From: JBGPQJ01 sp963829485
Lineage (GTDB): Bacteria; Chloroflexota; Anaerolineae; Anaerolineales; Villigracilaceae
DNA: 64,000 nucleotides
Reading direction: 5' to 3'
Assembly (NCBI GenBank): GCA_963829485.1
Contig: CAWHIK010000008.1
Location: 124,001-188,000 of the forward strand
A model generated the notes under the pieces. That model was not told the origin of the DNA. It did not search any database and saw nothing but the letters and a program-made list of their open reading frames with translations. Position numbers and translations under genes: made by a program. Position 1 is the first letter of the stretch, and each line of letters opens with the position of its first letter. Below are positions 63,802 to 64,000 of the stretch, in pieces.

Positions 63802-64000
63802 ATGCTCACTTCGCTTAAAAGGCGCAAAAAAGGAAGTAAAAATCGGGATCGACCGCCCATTCGTGATGATCGGCGAGAAAATCAATCCCACGGGTCATAA
63901 GAAACTCGCTGCGGCATTGACCGAAGGTAATTTCGATTATGTGCGCGAGATCACCGAACGCCAGATCGCCTGGGGGGCTGATGTACTGGATGTCAATGTT
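63802..64000 (+). CDS. Pterin-binding methyltransferase (MtgA/AcsE/MetH-type), partial
   Basis: The start of a dihydropteroate-synthase-like domain that moves methyl from the corrinoid protein to tetrahydrofolate. AGGAG lies about 6 bases before the ATG. Reading gives MLTSLK, then one A too many in an A4 run near 63818; without it follow GAKKEVKIGIDRPFVMIGEKINPTGH, seen here as VMIGEKINPTGH, and ITERQIAWGADVLDVN. The gene continues past the window edge. Its position at the end of the MttB cluster completes the methyl path. Confidence 0.8.

Overview
This window looks like a chromosomal segment of an anaerobic Chloroflexota bacterium, probably Anaerolineae. That is an inference from content: many lipoproteins with Thr/Pro linkers, a DUF11-repeat surface protein ending in LPDTG plus its own sortase, an MvhADG-HdrABC hydrogenase/heterodisulfide-reductase-like cluster, and several corrinoid methyltransferase genes. 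No rRNA, tRNA, CRISPR array, insertion sequence or phage gene was found. At least fifteen genes are broken by what look like single-base insertions or deletions, mostly without other decay. I read most of them as uncorrected assembly errors and annotate the parts with the break positions.

Layout. 1-6.8 kb (+): a sugar or cyclitol cluster with a glycerol-1-phosphate-dehydrogenase-like enzyme, a Gfo/Idh/MocA oxidoreductase, a galactokinase-like GHMP kinase, a sugar-1-phosphate nucleotidyltransferase, a ceramidase-like remnant, a GH4 glycosidase and a DegT aminotransferase. 6.9-12.7 kb (-): a row of exported proteins and lipoproteins (FGE-like, Pro-rich, cytochrome P460-like, two unknown) plus an NTF2-like protein, divergent from an XRE/NB-ARC regulator. 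15.2-17.1 kb: a GT-C-like membrane glycosyltransferase. 17.2-21.1 kb (+): a corrinoid reactivator, a homocysteine-methyltransferase-like protein and a UroD-like methyltransferase. 21.2-26.2 kb (+): an NAD-linked formate dehydrogenase (NuoE-NuoF fusion, NuoG-like ferredoxin subunit, molybdenum subunit). 26.4-33.3 kb (+): the broken DUF11/SdrD/sortase adhesin. 33.4-49.8 kb (-): a quinone oxidoreductase, then hypE, an AT-rich membrane gene, a CDF transporter, hypD, hypC, hypF, hypB, hypA, a hydrogenase protease, mvhA, mvhG, mvhD and hdrA, hdrB, hdrC. 50.2-64 kb (mostly +): a peptide-type ABC importer (binding protein and two permeases), a PlsC-like acyltransferase on the other strand, a GntR/FadR regulator, a corrinoid protein, three MttB-family methyltransferases without pyrrolysine, an S9 peptidase, an M20 amidohydrolase and the start of a pterin-dependent methyltransferase.

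How the parts may work together (inference). Imported peptide- or amide-linked N-methylated compounds would be opened by the S9 and M20 hydrolases. MttB proteins would pass methyl groups to the corrinoid protein, the pterin-dependent methyltransferase would move them to tetrahydrofolate, and the ASKHA protein would rescue oxidised cobalamin. The resulting one-carbon units could be oxidised through the NAD-linked formate dehydrogenase, while Mvh-Hdr would balance electrons with H2 and ferredoxin.
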